Assembly (NCBI RefSeq): GCF_003850045.1
Contig: NZ_RQJX01000008.1
Coordinates: 1 to 64,000 of the forward strand
DNA from: Aeromicrobium camelliae
GTDB lineage: Bacteria; Actinomycetota; Actinomycetes; Propionibacteriales; Nocardioidaceae
Direction: 5' to 3'
DNA: 64,000 nucleotides
Positions within the stretch are counted from its first letter, which is position 1; each line of letters starts with the position of its first letter. Positions 32,484 through 42,148 of this stretch are shown here, piece by piece. The position numbers were made by a program, and so were the translations under genes. The notes beneath the pieces are model-generated. The model was given only the letters and a program-made list of their open reading frames with translations, had not been told where the DNA came from and did not search any database.

Positions 32484-33749
32484 TCAGAACGTCAGCGCGC
32501 GCACCGGGTCCGAGAGCAGCGCAGCCACGTCCGCGAGGAACCGCGACCCCTGCTCACCGTCGACGACCCGGTGATCGAAGCTGCACGCGAGCGTGGTGAC
32601 CCAGCGCGGCACGATCTCGTCGGTCGCCTCGTCCACCCACGGGCGGCGGTTGATCGCGCCGACGGCGAGGATGCCCGACTGTCCGGGATTGAGGATCGGC
32701 GTCCCGGCGTCCACGCCGAACACCCCGACGTTGGTGATCGTGAACGTGCCGCCGGCCATCTGCGCGGGCTGGAGCGTGCCCTCACGCCCGGTGGCGACCA
32801 GCTCCCCGATCGCGCGCCCGAGTTCGGCCAGGGTCATGGTGTCCGCGTCCGGGACGACCGGCACCAGCAGCCCGCGCTCGGTAGCTGTCGCGATGCCGAG
32901 GCCCACGTGCTCCGGGAAGACGATCTCCTGAGCGTCCTCGTCCCATCGCGCGTGCAGATCCGGCGTGCGCCGCAGTGCGAGGCACACCGCCTTGGCCACG
33001 ATGAGCGTCGGCGTGACCTTGACGTCGGAGAACTCGCGGTCGCCGCGCAGCCGCTCGACGAGGTGCATCGTCGCGCTGACGTCGACGGTGACCCACTCGG
33101 TGACGTGCGGCGCCGTGAAGGCCGACTGCACCATGGCCTCCGCCGTGCGCTTCCGCACCCCGGCGATCGGCACCCGGCGCCCCGCCGCGCTCGTCGGGGC
33201 CTGCGCCACGGGTTCTGACGGCGCGGGCTCAGCGTCGGTACGGCGCGAGGCGAGGTGGGCCTCCACGTCGGCGCGGCTGATGATGCCGGCCGGGTCGGAG
33301 GGCGTGACCTCGCGCAGATCGATTCCGTGGTCCTTGGCGAACTTGCGGACCGGCGGCTTGGCCAGGGCCGCGACGCTGACGGGAGCCGCGGGCACCTCGG
33401 TGGCCGACGAGCTCGCCGCATGCGCACCGCGGCGTCGACGCCGGCCGCCACCGACCGCCTCGTCGCGCGGGCCGTACCCGACGAGCACTCCGTTCGTGGG
33501 TGCACCTTCCGGCTCGGCTGGGTCCACCCGCAGGATCGGGGTGCCGACCGCGACCGTGTCACCCTCCGCAGCCATGATGGCTCCGACACGTCCCGCGAAC
33601 GGGCTGGGCAGCTCCACGACCGACTTGGCGGTCTCGATGTCCACCAGCACGTCGTTGACCTGCACCTCGTCGCCCTCGGCGACGCGCCAGGTGACGATCT
33701 CGGCCTCGGTCAGCCCTTCTCCGACGTCCGGCAGCGCGAATTCGGGCAT
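32484..33749 (-). CDS. bkdC: 2-oxoacid dehydrogenase complex E2 (dihydrolipoamide acyltransferase)
   Basis: This 421-residue E2 has one N-terminal lipoyl domain with the modified Lys42 in DIETAKSVVELPSPF, an E3/E1-binding domain (VRKFAKDHGIDLREV, about residue 135), and a catalytic core ending in SFDHRVVDGEQGSRF with the His-x3-Asp-Gly site. It transfers acyl groups from lipoamide to CoA. Three linked genes for E1alpha, E1beta and E2 with these sequences fit a branched-chain 2-oxoacid complex; a pyruvate complex is the alternative. The ATG shares one base with the E1beta stop (TGATG). No E3 gene is present. Confidence 0.9.
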   Translation of the reverse strand: MPEFALPDVGEGLTEAEIVTWRVAEGDEVQVNDVLVDIETAKSVVELPSPFAGRVGAIMAAEGDTVAVGTPILRVDPAEPEGAPTNGVLVGYGPRDEAVGGGRRRRRGAHAASSSATEVPAAPVSVAALAKPPVRKFAKDHGIDLREVTPSDPAGIISRADVEAHLASRRTDAEPAPSEPVAQAPTSAAGRRVPIAGVRKRTAEAMVQSAFTAPHVTEWVTVDVSATMHLVERLRGDREFSDVKVTPTLIVAKAVCLALRRTPDLHARWDEDAQEIVFPEHVGLGIATATERGLLVPVVPDADTMTLAELGRAIGELVATGREGTLQPAQMAGGTFTITNVGVFGVDAGTPILNPGQSGILAVGAINRRPWVDEATDEIVPRWVTTLACSFDHRVVDGEQGSRFLADVAALLSDPVRALTF

Positions 33750-34729
33750 CAGAACTCCTTCGCGGTGTCGACGGCGTCGAGGATGCGATCGACGCTCGGG
33801 AGGAACTCGTTCTCGACGCGGCTCGGCGGGTAGGGCATGTCGTAGCCCGTGACGCGCTGGACCGGCGCCTCCAGGGAGTAGAAGCACTCCTCGCTGATGC
33901 GGGCGCTGAGTTCCGCACCGAGGCCGAGCGTGCGCTGGGCCTCGTGGACGACGACCGCCCGGCCGGTGCGCCGCACCGACTCGAACACCGGGCCGAGGTC
34001 CAGCGGCGACAACGAGCGCAGATCGATGACCTCCAGCTCGATGCCCTCGTCGGCCGCGGTGGTCGCCGCGTCGAGGCAGGTCCGGACCATCGGCCCGTAG
34101 GCGATGAGCGTGGCGTCGCTGCCGCGACGACGGACCACGGAGGACCACAGGTCGACGCCGGGGTCGCTCGTGTCGACCTCACCCTTCTCCCAGTACCGGC
34201 GCTTGGGTTCCATGAAGATGACCGGGTCGTCGGACTCGATCGCCTCCTGGATCATCCAGTAGGCGTCGTGCGGGGTCGCGCACGAGACGACCTTGAGGCC
34301 GGCCGTCATGACGAACTGCGCCTCGGGGCTCTCGGAGTGATGCTCGACCGCGCCGATGCCGCCGCCGAACGGGATGCGGACCACGAGCGGCACCCGGATG
34401 CGGCCGGCGCTGCGGAAGTGCAGCTTGGCGACCTGGCTCACGAGCTGGTCGTACGCCGGGTAGACGAATCCGTCGAACTGGATCTCCACGACGGGCCGGT
34501 AGCCGCGGGTCACCAGACCGACGGCGGTACCGACGATGCCGGACTCGCCGAGCGGCGTGTCCATGACCCGGTTCTCACCGAAGTCCTTCTGCAGCGCGTC
34601 GGTCACCCGGAACACGCCGCCGAGGCGACCGATGTCCTCGCCCATGAGGACCACGCGATCGTCGCGCTCCATCGCCGCCCGCAGGCCGGCGTTGATGGCT
34701 CCGCCGAGGCTCATCGTCTGCGTCGTCAT
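33749..34729 (-). CDS. bkdB: 2-oxoacid dehydrogenase E1 component, beta subunit
   Basis: This 326-residue protein is full length for E1beta. It has VVLMGEDIGRLGGVFRVTDALQ, the NRVMDTPLGESGIVGTAVGLVTRGYRPVVEIQF segment that forms the TPP pocket, and the C-terminal transketolase domain with ELEVIDLRSLSPLD. With E1alpha it decarboxylates 2-oxoacids and reductively acylates lipoamide on E2. It overlaps E1alpha by 4 bp (ATGA). It is the middle gene of the operon. Confidence 0.92.
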   Translation of the reverse strand: MTTQTMSLGGAINAGLRAAMERDDRVVLMGEDIGRLGGVFRVTDALQKDFGENRVMDTPLGESGIVGTAVGLVTRGYRPVVEIQFDGFVYPAYDQLVSQVAKLHFRSAGRIRVPLVVRIPFGGGIGAVEHHSESPEAQFVMTAGLKVVSCATPHDAYWMIQEAIESDDPVIFMEPKRRYWEKGEVDTSDPGVDLWSSVVRRRGSDATLIAYGPMVRTCLDAATTAADEGIELEVIDLRSLSPLDLGPVFESVRRTGRAVVVHEAQRTLGLGAELSARISEECFYSLEAPVQRVTGYDMPYPPSRVENEFLPSVDRILDAVDTAKEF

Positions 34730-35859
34730 GCCGCGCCCCTTTCGTCCAGGGCCTGCCAGGCGACGGCGTCGTCACGCTGGGCGGCCAGCTCCGGTGGGAG
34801 ATCGGTGTGCACGGAGGAGAAGAGGTCGGCGAGGTCGGGTTCGGGCAGCTGGGCGCAGGCCTCGCGCAACCGGGCGCCGAGCTGGTCGGCCTCGGCCTCG
34901 ACCGAGGCGAAGAAGTCCGGCGTCGCGCCCTCCGCCTCGAGGTAGGCGCGGACGCGGGCGATGGGGTCCTTGGCCTTCCACTGCTCGGTCTCGTCGGCGG
35001 TGCGGTACCGCGTCGGGTCGTCGGAGGTCGTGTGTGCGCCCATCCGGTAGGTCACGGCCTCGATGAGCGTGGGTCCGCCACCGTCGCGTGCCTTCTGCAG
35101 CGCGGCACGGGTGACGGCGTGGCACGCGAGGACGTCGTTGCCGTCGACGCGGATGCCCTCGAACCCGAAGCCCGCTGCTCGCTGGGCGATCGGAACTCGG
35201 GTCTGACGTTCCAACGGGACCGAGATCGCGTACTGGTTGTTCTGGCAGAAGAACACGACGGGCGCCTGATACGAGGCCGCCCAGACGAAGGACTCGGCGA
35301 CGTCCCCCTGGCTGGTGGCGCCGTCACCGAGGTACGCGATCGTGGCCGCATCGCGCTCGGGATCGCCGTGGCCGACGGCGCCGTCGAGCAGCAGGCCCAT
35401 GGCGTAACCGGTGGCGTGGAGCGTCTGGGCGCCGATGATGATCTGCGGCAGACCGTAGCGGTGCTCCTGCGGATCCCAGCTGCCGAGCTCGGTGCCGCGG
35501 AAGAGCCCGAGCAGTTGCGTCGGGTCCACGCCCCGGCAGTACGCGACGCCGTGGTCGCGGTAGGTGGGGAAGGCGAAGTCCTGGGGACGGAGGGCACGGC
35601 CGGAACCGACTTGCGCGGCCTCCTGACCGAGCGCCGGAGGCCAGAGGCCGAGTTCGCCGTGACGCTGCAAGGCGAAGGCTTCGGTGTCGATGCGACGGGT
35701 GAGGACCAGGTCGCGGTACCACCCTTCGACCTGCTCGCGCTCGACGTCGTCGTCGGGGAACCGGGGGTCGTGCCGCCGGGTGCCGTCCGGGCTCAGCAGC
35801 TGGACGAGCTCGTGCTCGCCGGCGAGAGCGCCGGGTTGCGGGGTCATGGGTAGGGTCAT
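34726..35859 (-). CDS. bkdA: 2-oxoacid dehydrogenase E1 component, alpha subunit
   Basis: This 377-residue E1alpha carries the TPP-binding motif GDGATSQGDVAESFVWAASYQAPVVFFCQNN near residue 195 and the phosphorylation-loop-like YRMGAHTTSDDPTRYR near 290. It is the first gene of the E1alpha-E1beta-E2 operon. The start ATG at 35859 has GGAGGA on the minus strand 6 bases upstream; the longer open frame upstream has no such site. The family of this E1 fits branched-chain keto acid dehydrogenases. A perfect 26-bp inverted repeat 83 bases upstream is probably the operator. Confidence 0.92.
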   Translation of the reverse strand: MTLPMTPQPGALAGEHELVQLLSPDGTRRHDPRFPDDDVEREQVEGWYRDLVLTRRIDTEAFALQRHGELGLWPPALGQEAAQVGSGRALRPQDFAFPTYRDHGVAYCRGVDPTQLLGLFRGTELGSWDPQEHRYGLPQIIIGAQTLHATGYAMGLLLDGAVGHGDPERDAATIAYLGDGATSQGDVAESFVWAASYQAPVVFFCQNNQYAISVPLERQTRVPIAQRAAGFGFEGIRVDGNDVLACHAVTRAALQKARDGGGPTLIEAVTYRMGAHTTSDDPTRYRTADETEQWKAKDPIARVRAYLEAEGATPDFFASVEAEADQLGARLREACAQLPEPDLADLFSSVHTDLPPELAAQRDDAVAWQALDERGAA

Positions 35860-35941
35860 GCCGATCCTCCAATCGCCGTCGCGCGGGATGACCGCGGTCG
35901 GTGCAACGGGACGCAGCTCCAGGGGTGGCGGAGCCGAGCGC

Positions 35942-35967
35942 CACGATGTGACGGTGCTCACATCGTG
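35942..35967. promoter_or_regulatory. Perfect inverted repeat upstream of the bkd operon, probable operator
   Basis: CACGATGTGA (35942-35951) and TCACATCGTG (35958-35967) form a 10-bp perfect inverted repeat with a 6-base spacer. It lies between the start of E1alpha (35859) and the stop of the aminotransferase gene (36005). The spacing of half-sites suits a dimeric regulator such as an Lrp/AsnC, GntR or TetR family protein. No such regulator gene is next to it. Confidence 0.6.
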
Positions 35968-36004
35968 AGACCAGCGTAACGGTCGGGCCCGCCAGGGGCC
36001 ACCC

Positions 36005-37063
36005 TCAGCGTGCGGCGCGCCAGCGCGCGGCGGCGTCGAGGAACTCGGCGTTGATCGCCGGCTCGCCGACCGTGACGCGCACGCCGTCGCCGTCGAACGC
36101 CCGCACCGAGACCGGCGCACACTGCGCGGCGAAGTCGAGGGCGTCACTCCCGAGCGGCAGCCACACGAAGTTGGTCTGCGTGTCGGGGACGTCCCATCCG
36201 CCGGAGCGCAACGCGTCCACCATCGACTCGCGCTCGGACACGACGGCCTCCACGCGTTGCTCGAGTTCGTCGACGGCGTTCAGCGAGGCGACCGCCGCAG
36301 CGATCGCGATGTCGGTGACCGCGAACGGCGGCGTCGCCGTCCGCACGACGGTGGCGATCGCCGGCGGTCCGACGAGGTAGCCGATCCGCAGACCCGCGAG
36401 ACCATAGGCCTTCGAGAACGTGCGCAGCACGACGACGTTGTTCCGGCCCGGGAGAACGTCGAGTCCGCGGGCCGCGTCGGGCCGGCGGACGAACTCGACA
36501 TACGCCTCGTCGACCACCACGAGCACGTCCGAGGGCACCCGGGTGAGGAAGGCGGCCAACTCGTCGCGGGTGACGACCGGGCCCGTCGGGTTGTTGGGCG
36601 TGCACACGAGCACGACGCGTGTCGCCTCCGTGATGGCATCGGCCATCGCATCGAGGTCGTGTGTCGCGTCGTCGCGCAACGGCACCGGGACTCCCGTCGC
36701 CCCGGCGAGGTCCACCGCGATCGGGTACGCCTCGAAGCTGCGCCACGGATAGACGACCTCATCGCCGGCCTCGCAGAACGCCGCCAGCAGTGTGAACAGC
36801 ACGCCGACCGAGCCCGTCCCGCCCGCGAGCTGATCCTCATCGACGTCCAACCGCTCGCTGAGGGAACGGTAGAGCGCCGTCATCCCGGCGTCCGGGTACC
36901 GGTTCATGCGGGCGAGTTCGTCCGAAGCCCGCTCCAGCACCGACGGCAGCGGGGGGAACGGGTTCTCGTTGCTCGACAGCTTGTACGCGTCGCTGTGCGC
37001 CGGTTTGCCGGCGCGATACGCGGGGATGCGCTGGAACACCGATCGGGGACGCGGGAGAGCCAT
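36005..37063 (-). CDS. HisC-like aminotransferase (histidinol-phosphate or aromatic type)
   Basis: This 352-residue PLP enzyme is of fold type I. It has KLSSNENPFPP near the N-terminus, CTPNNPTGPVV with the PLP-contacting Asn, VDEAYVEF, and FSKAYGLAGLRIGY with the PLP lysine. The length and sequence match actinobacterial HisC/Pat proteins; the stand-alone gene, not in a his operon, favours the aromatic amino acid (phenylalanine) aminotransferase Pat. It is upstream of the bkd genes on the same strand but separated by 145 bases with an operator, so it is probably a separate unit. Confidence 0.85.
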   Translation of the reverse strand: MALPRPRSVFQRIPAYRAGKPAHSDAYKLSSNENPFPPLPSVLERASDELARMNRYPDAGMTALYRSLSERLDVDEDQLAGGTGSVGVLFTLLAAFCEAGDEVVYPWRSFEAYPIAVDLAGATGVPVPLRDDATHDLDAMADAITEATRVVLVCTPNNPTGPVVTRDELAAFLTRVPSDVLVVVDEAYVEFVRRPDAARGLDVLPGRNNVVVLRTFSKAYGLAGLRIGYLVGPPAIATVVRTATPPFAVTDIAIAAAVASLNAVDELEQRVEAVVSERESMVDALRSGGWDVPDTQTNFVWLPLGSDALDFAAQCAPVSVRAFDGDGVRVTVGEPAINAEFLDAAARWRAAR

Positions 37064-37101
37064 GGCGTCACCCTAGCTCCGGCGTCTGGGACGATGGGCC
37101 G

Positions 37102-38055
37102 GTGAGTCGGCCGGTGATCGGATACGCCCTGGTAGTGACCGCCGCGGTGATCTTCGGCGTCAACGCCGGGGTGTCGCGCGTCCCCGTGCAAGCAGGTCTC
37201 GACATCGACAGTTACACCGCGTTCCGGCTGACCGGCGCAGCGCTCACGTTCTGGCTGCTGGCGGCCCTCATGGACCGCTCCGCCTTCCGCGCGCCGCGCG
37301 GGCGGGCGCTGGCCCTCGTCGCCGCGCTCGGGATCGCGGGAGTTTTGGGAGCTCAGGCGACCTACAACATCACCGTCAACCGGCTGCCCCTCGGCGTCGC
37401 GCTGCTGCTGGAGTACCTCGCCCCCGCGATCGTCGTGCTGTGGGTGCGGGTCGTCCGCCGCGAGCCGGTGCACCCGCGGCTCTACCCGGCCATCCTCGTC
37501 TCGCTGCTGGGCCTCGCCCTCGTCGGGCAGGTGTGGCGCGGCCTCACGCTCGACGGAATCGGCGTCCTCGTCGGCCTGCTCTCCGCGGCCTGCCTCGCCA
37601 GCTATTTCCTGCTCGGCGAGGCACTCACGACGCACAAGGACGCCACCTCGAGCCCCTTGCAGGTCGTCGTGTGGTCGTTCGGCATCGCCGCCGTGGTGAT
37701 CAACCTCTACGAGCCGTTCTGGACCGCATTCGACGTGCTCGGGCAGGACACCACGCTGTTGGGCCGACTCGATGACGTGACGGTTCCCGGCTGGCTGCCG
37801 ATGGCCTACATCGTGCTGCTCGGCACTGTCGCGCCGTTCTTCCTGTTCCTGCTGGCGATGCAGTTCATCCCGAGCACCCGCGCGTCGGTTGTCGCGATGC
37901 TGGAGCCGGTCGTCGCGCTCGTCGTCGGGTGGTTGTGGTTCGCCGAGGTGCTCTCGACCGCTCAGGCGATCGGCGTCGCGGTGGTGCTGACCGGGGTCGT
38001 CGTCGCGCAGAGCGCACGCCTCGTACCGGCCGAGAACGTGCCCACCGCGCCCTGA
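37102..38055 (+). CDS. EamA-family (DMT superfamily) transporter
   Basis: This 317-residue protein has ten predicted membrane segments in two EamA repeats. The first starts VIGYALVVTAAVIFGVNAGVSR, and the second has PMAYIVLLGTVAPFFLFLLAMQFIPSTRASVVAMLEPVVALVVGWLWFAE, a very typical EamA block. Members export or import amino acids, nucleosides or other small molecules. The start is GTG at 37102, divergent from the aminotransferase gene with only 38 bases between. The substrate is unknown. Confidence 0.9.
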   Translation: MSRPVIGYALVVTAAVIFGVNAGVSRVPVQAGLDIDSYTAFRLTGAALTFWLLAALMDRSAFRAPRGRALALVAALGIAGVLGAQATYNITVNRLPLGVALLLEYLAPAIVVLWVRVVRREPVHPRLYPAILVSLLGLALVGQVWRGLTLDGIGVLVGLLSAACLASYFLLGEALTTHKDATSSPLQVVVWSFGIAAVVINLYEPFWTAFDVLGQDTTLLGRLDDVTVPGWLPMAYIVLLGTVAPFFLFLLAMQFIPSTRASVVAMLEPVVALVVGWLWFAEVLSTAQAIGVAVVLTGVVVAQSARLVPAENVPTAP

Positions 38056-38095
38056 TCAGCAGGCACGGCCATCGTCGACCTGCGACAATGACAGC

Positions 38096-38476
38096 ATGGA
38101 ACGCTTCCTCTCCACGTGGTTCGCGAGCAGTGTCGCGCTGGCCTTCGCCGCGCTGATCCTGGGCGATCACATGAACATCAGCGACCCGAACGAGTCGACG
38201 CTCAACCGCGTGCTGACCGTGGTGCTCGTCGGCCTGGTCTTCACGATCATCACCTCGATCGTCGGCCCGGTCGTCAAGCTCCTGTCGCTGCCGTTCATCA
38301 TCCTGACGCTCGGACTGCTGCTGGTGGTCATCAATGCGCTCCTCCTGCTGCTCACCGAGGTCATCTCCGAGCAGTTCGGTCTCGCCTTCTTCGTCGACGG
38401 CTTCTGGTGGGCCGTGCTGGGTTCGATCGTCATCTCCCTCGCCCAGACCGTCGTCCGCGCCATCATCGGAGACTGA
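38096..38476 (+). CDS. Phage holin family 4-TM protein (superfamily IV)
   Basis: This 126-residue protein is almost entirely membrane embedded with four hydrophobic segments. The LLSLPFIILTLGLLLVVINALLLLLTE motif is the hallmark of the mycobacterial-type 4-TM holin family. Despite the name, chromosomal members are widespread and not tied to prophage; none is seen here. It is followed by the phosphatase gene after 3 bases, so the two are co-transcribed. Its function is unknown. Confidence 0.88.
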   Translation: MERFLSTWFASSVALAFAALILGDHMNISDPNESTLNRVLTVVLVGLVFTIITSIVGPVVKLLSLPFIILTLGLLLVVINALLLLLTEVISEQFGLAFFVDGFWWAVLGSIVISLAQTVVRAIIGD

Positions 38477-38479
38477 TCC

Positions 38480-38989
38480 GTGAGCCACGACCGGTATCGC
38501 ATCGCCGTCGTGTGCCTGGGCAACATCTGCCGTTCCCCCATGGCGCACGTCGTGCTGGAGAAGAAGATCGCCGACGCCGGCCTCGACGACCAGGTCGAGG
38601 TGGTGTCGGCGGGCACCGGCGGGTGGCACACGGGCGACCCGATGGACCCGCGCGCGGCAGCGGTCTTGAGCGACGCGGGGTACGACGCCTCGCGGCATGT
38701 CGCCCGCACGTTCACGACCGACTGGTACGCCGAGAACGATCTGCTGCTGGCGATGGACCACAGCAACTACACCGACATGGCCGCGCTCGCCCCCACCGTC
38801 GGGGACACCGAGCGGCTGCGGATGTTCCGCAGCTTCGATCCCGAGGCCTCCGAGGACGACCTCGAGGTACCCGACCCGTGGTTCGGCGGCGATGAGGGGT
38901 TCCGTGAGGTCATGGCGATGATCGAACGGTCCACCGACGCGATCGTCGAGCAGCTCCCCGAGCTGCTCTCGACTTCCGAACGAGGCTGA
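38480..38989 (+). CDS. Low molecular weight protein-tyrosine phosphatase
   Basis: This 169-residue enzyme carries the phosphatase loop CLGNICRS (Cys12 nucleophile, Arg18) at its N-terminus and the general acid Asp in VPDPWFGG near residue 130. It hydrolyses phosphotyrosine in proteins, or arginine phosphate in some relatives. Start GTG at 38480 follows GGAGA. Tyrosine phosphatases of this size often pair with a kinase controlling envelope polysaccharide; none is visible here. Confidence 0.92.
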   Translation: MSHDRYRIAVVCLGNICRSPMAHVVLEKKIADAGLDDQVEVVSAGTGGWHTGDPMDPRAAAVLSDAGYDASRHVARTFTTDWYAENDLLLAMDHSNYTDMAALAPTVGDTERLRMFRSFDPEASEDDLEVPDPWFGGDEGFREVMAMIERSTDAIVEQLPELLSTSERG

Positions 38990-39014
38990 TCGGCCCTCGG
39001 GTAACGTCGTGACC

Positions 39015-39887
39015 ATGGCTCGGATGGCAGGGACGGCGGCGCGTGCGGAGGCTCTCGTGGGAACTCCCGTCGTGTCCACCACCCCGGTCGCCGGCGGTGA
39101 CATCTGCACCGCCACGCGCCTCCGGCTGACCGACGGCCGCAACGCCGTCATCAAGACGCGTCCGCAGGCTCCGGCCGGCATGTTCCGCCGCGAGGCCGAA
39201 GGGCTGCGCTGGCTCGGCGAGGCCGGCGGCGTCCCGGTGCCGGAGGTGCTCGGCGTCGATGACGAGTGCCTCGTCCTCGCCTGGGTCGAGCCGGGCAAGC
39301 CCACCCCCGAGCTCGCCGAGCAGTTCGGCCGTGAGCTGGCCGTCACCCACCGCGCCGGCGCTCCGCACTTCGGCGCCGACCGCGACGGCTACATCGGTCT
39401 CGCGCCGCTGCCCAACCGCCCGCTGCCGACGTGGGAGGAGTTCTACGCCTCCCGGCGGGTCATGCCGTACGTGCGGGCCGCTCTCGACCGCGGGGCGCTG
39501 ACGTCCGACGAGGCCGCCACGATCGAGCGCCTCATGCGTCGCATCCACACCTACTCGGGGCCGGCCGAACCGCCCGCGCGGCTCCACGGCGACCTGTGGT
39601 CGGGCAACGTCCTCTGGGGAGCCGAGGGCCGGGTCTGGGTCATCGACCCGGCCGCGCACGGCGGACATCGAGAGACCGACCTCGCGATGCTCGCGCTCTT
39701 CGGCGCCCCGCATCTGCAGCGCATCCTCGACGCGTATGACGAGGCCTGGCCCCTCGCGGAGGGCTGGCGCGAACGGGTGGCTTTGCACCAGCTGCATCCA
39801 TTGCTCGTCCATGCCGTGCTCTTCGGCGGCGGGTACGGAGCCCGGGCCGCGGCCTCCGCGCAGAGCCTCCTCGACGGCCGCGGCTGA
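39015..39887 (+). CDS. Fructosamine kinase family protein
   Basis: This 290-residue protein has a kinase-like fold with ATP-binding [26 protein letters not shown], the catalytic loop [12 protein letters not shown] and the metal-binding [18 protein letters not shown]. The family phosphorylates ketosamines (Amadori products) on proteins, which destabilises and removes the sugar. ATG at 39015 is chosen; a GTG 6 bases upstream is possible. It lies 25 bases after the phosphatase gene and may be in the same transcript. Confidence 0.9.
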   Translation: MARMAGTAARAEALVGTPVVSTTPVAGGDICTATRLRLTDGRNAVIKTRPQAPAGMFRREAEGLRWLGEAGGVPVPEVLGVDDECLVLAWVEPGKPTPELAEQFGRELAVTHRAGAPHFGADRDGYIGLAPLPNRPLPTWEEFYASRRVMPYVRAALDRGALTSDEAATIERLMRRIHTYSGPAEPPARLHGDLWSGNVLWGAEGRVWVIDPAAHGGHRETDLAMLALFGAPHLQRILDAYDEAWPLAEGWRERVALHQLHPLLVHAVLFGGGYGARAAASAQSLLDGRG

Positions 39888-39910
39888 CTCAGCGCGCCCG
39901 GCGGCGTGTG

Positions 39911-39929
39911 CTCAGGGGCTTCTCAGGGG
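39911..39929 (+). promoter_or_regulatory. MprA-box-like direct repeat upstream of the response regulator gene
   Basis: CTCAGGGG (39911-39918) and CTCAGGGG (39922-39929) are identical 8-base repeats with a 3-base spacer, 19 bp in total. It lies 20 bases before the start codon of an MprA-like regulator gene. The mycobacterial MprA box is described as two loosely conserved 8-base direct repeats separated by three bases, so autoregulation is likely. The match to that layout is from memory. Confidence 0.65.
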
Positions 39930-39948
39930 TACGCGGCACACTAAGCAC

Positions 39949-40647
39949 ATGCGCATCCTGGTGGTCGACGACGACCGTGCCGTGCGCGAGTCGCTGCGGC
40001 GCTCGCTGGAGTTCAACGGTTACGAGGTCGAACTCGCCTCCGACGGCGCCGAGGCCCTCGCCCGCGTCCCCCAGGTCCAGCCCGACGCGATCGTCATGGA
40101 CGTGATGATGCCCCGCCTCGACGGCCTGGAGGCGACCCGCGCCCTGCGCTCGGCGGGCAACGACGTCGCGATTCTGGTGCTCACCGCCCGCGACGCCGTG
40201 ACCGACCGCGTCGACGGCCTCGACGCGGGAGCCGACGACTACCTGACCAAACCCTTCGCGCTCGAGGAGCTGCTCGCGCGGCTCCGCGCCCTGCTCCGCC
40301 GCGCGACCCGGACCAGCAGCGTCGACGACGACGATCCCGAGCCCGCCCTCGAGTTCGCCGACCTCTCCCTCGACCCGGCCACCCGCGAAGTGCGTCGCGG
40401 GGACCGGCCGATCTCGCTGACCCGCACCGAGTTCGCCCTGCTCGAACTGTTCATGCGCCGGCCCAAGCGCGTGCTGGAGCGTTCCTTCATCCTGGAAGAG
40501 GTGTGGGGCTTCGACTTCCCCACCACCGCCAATTCCCTCGAGGTCTACGTCGGGTACGTCCGGCGCAAGCTCGAGGCGGAGGGTGAGCCGCGTCTGCTGC
40601 ACACGGTGCGCGGCGTCGGCTACGTGCTGCGGGAGACGCCGCCGTGA
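39949..40647 (+). CDS. mprA: OmpR/PhoB-family response regulator (MprA-like)
   Basis: This 232-residue regulator has a receiver domain with acidic pocket DDD (residues 7-9), phospho-acceptor Asp51 ([11 protein letters not shown]) and Lys in LTKPF, then a winged-helix domain with [29 protein letters not shown] and [11 protein letters not shown]. The start ATG at 39949 is fixed by the receiver fold. It is followed by the histidine kinase (GTGA overlap) and then by a PepD-like protease, the same order as mycobacterial mprA-mprB-pepD. Role: envelope stress response, by inference from this order. Confidence 0.87.
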   Translation: MRILVVDDDRAVRESLRRSLEFNGYEVELASDGAEALARVPQVQPDAIVMDVMMPRLDGLEATRALRSAGNDVAILVLTARDAVTDRVDGLDAGADDYLTKPFALEELLARLRALLRRATRTSSVDDDDPEPALEFADLSLDPATREVRRGDRPISLTRTEFALLELFMRRPKRVLERSFILEEVWGFDFPTTANSLEVYVGYVRRKLEAEGEPRLLHTVRGVGYVLRETPP

Positions 40648-42071
40648 GCATGGCCCGCGACGCCGCCGATCGCCTGCTCGACTGGCTCCACGACGCGCTC
40701 AGCCCGATCACCTCGCGTCTCTCGCTGGCCGGCCGCGTCGCGATCCTCACCACCGTGTCCGTGGCCCTCGTCCTCACGAGCCTCAGCACGTTGCTGTACG
40801 TGACGGTGCGCTCGGAGTTCATCGACTCGGTCGACGAGGCGCTCGTGAACCGGGCCAACGACGCCGTCGCGGCCGGTCTGAGCGCGTCAGCACTCTCGGA
40901 CCCGGGGACCCAGCAACTGCTGGACCTCATGGGCATCCGCACCGTGTTCGTCCGCAGCGGCGGCGGGTTCTTCCAGCAAGGCAACGACGGCATCCCCTAC
41001 GGCATCGACGAGCTCGGCGTCGCCCTCGGCCAGGAGCAGCAGTCGGCGCGCACGGTCGAGCTGGCTGGCGAGCGCTACCGCGTCGTGGCGGTCCAGGCCG
41101 GGCCAGGCCGCGCCTTCGTGCTCGCCCAGTCGATGGAGTCCACCCAGCAAGCCCTCGACCGGCTCGCCGTCGTCCTGGTCCTCGCGTGTTTCGCGGGTAT
41201 CGCGCTCGCCGGCGCCGCCGGCTGGGCCGTCGCGAGCAACGGCTTGCGGCCGGTCCGGCGGCTCACCGCGGCGACCGAGCGCATCGCCTCGACCGGCGAC
41301 CTGGGGCCGATCGAGGTGTGGGGCACGCGCGACGACGAGCTCGCCCGGCTCACGCGGTCGTTCAACGCCATGCTTCAAGCGCTCGACGCATCGCAGTCGC
41401 GCGAGCGTCAACTCATCGCGGACGCCGGCCACGAGCTGCGGACCCCGCTGACCAGCCTGCGCACCAACATCGAACTGCTGCGGCAGGCGACCGGCGACCC
41501 GGACCGCAAGCTCAGCGCCGACTCCCAGCGCGAGCTCATGGACGACGTCCGCGCACAACTCGACGAACTCACGACGCTCATCGGGGACCTCGTCGAGCTC
41601 GCTCGCGACGAGCCGCTGCACCGCGACCCCGAGCCGCTCGACCTCGCGGAGGTCGTCAACCAATCGGTCGCGCGGGTGCGTCTGCGCGCGCCGGAGCTGA
41701 GCTTCGACGTCGAGCTCGACGACAGTCGCGTGGTGGGCGAGAGTCAGTCCCTCGAGCGCGCCGTCACCAACCTGCTCGACAACGCGGCCAAGTGGAGCCC
41801 GCCCGGAGGCACGGTGACCGTGCGCCTCGACGCGGGTGTGCTGACCATCAGCGACGAGGGGCCCGGCATCGCCGAGGAAGACCTCCCGCACGTGTTCCAG
41901 CGGTTCTATCGATCGACGGCCGCGCGGTCGCTCCCGGGCTCGGGACTCGGCTTGTCGATCGTGCAACGTGCCGCGGACCGGCACGGCGGATCGGTGGAGG
42001 TGGAATCGACGGTGGGTCGTGGCACGACATTCACGCTGCGGCTCCCGCTCGCGCCGGCTTCGGAAGGCTGA
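40644..42071 (+). CDS. mprB: Sensor histidine kinase (MprB-like)
   Basis: This 475-residue kinase has two membrane segments (about residues 31-53 and 173-197) around an extracytoplasmic sensor of about 120 residues, then a HAMP domain ([17 protein letters not shown]). The dimerisation/phospho-acceptor His263 is in AGHELRTPL, and the ATP-binding boxes are [29 protein letters not shown] and GSGLGLSIV. It partners the response regulator encoded just upstream. The GTG start overlaps the regulator's stop. Confidence 0.9.
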   Translation: MSMARDAADRLLDWLHDALSPITSRLSLAGRVAILTTVSVALVLTSLSTLLYVTVRSEFIDSVDEALVNRANDAVAAGLSASALSDPGTQQLLDLMGIRTVFVRSGGGFFQQGNDGIPYGIDELGVALGQEQQSARTVELAGERYRVVAVQAGPGRAFVLAQSMESTQQALDRLAVVLVLACFAGIALAGAAGWAVASNGLRPVRRLTAATERIASTGDLGPIEVWGTRDDELARLTRSFNAMLQALDASQSRERQLIADAGHELRTPLTSLRTNIELLRQATGDPDRKLSADSQRELMDDVRAQLDELTTLIGDLVELARDEPLHRDPEPLDLAEVVNQSVARVRLRAPELSFDVELDDSRVVGESQSLERAVTNLLDNAAKWSPPGGTVTVRLDAGVLTISDEGPGIAEEDLPHVFQRFYRSTAARSLPGSGLGLSIVQRAADRHGGSVEVESTVGRGTTFTLRLPLAPASEG

Positions 42072-42148
42072 CAGAGTGGAGCAGACCTTTTCGCTGCCTC
42101 ACACCGGGCTTTCATGACCGTCTCAGCAACGGGGGAGAATGTAGCACC

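Noticed and set aside
38096-38476. The holin-family protein as a sign of a prophage
   Set aside because: No other phage gene is nearby, and chromosomal members of this 4-TM family are common in actinobacteria.
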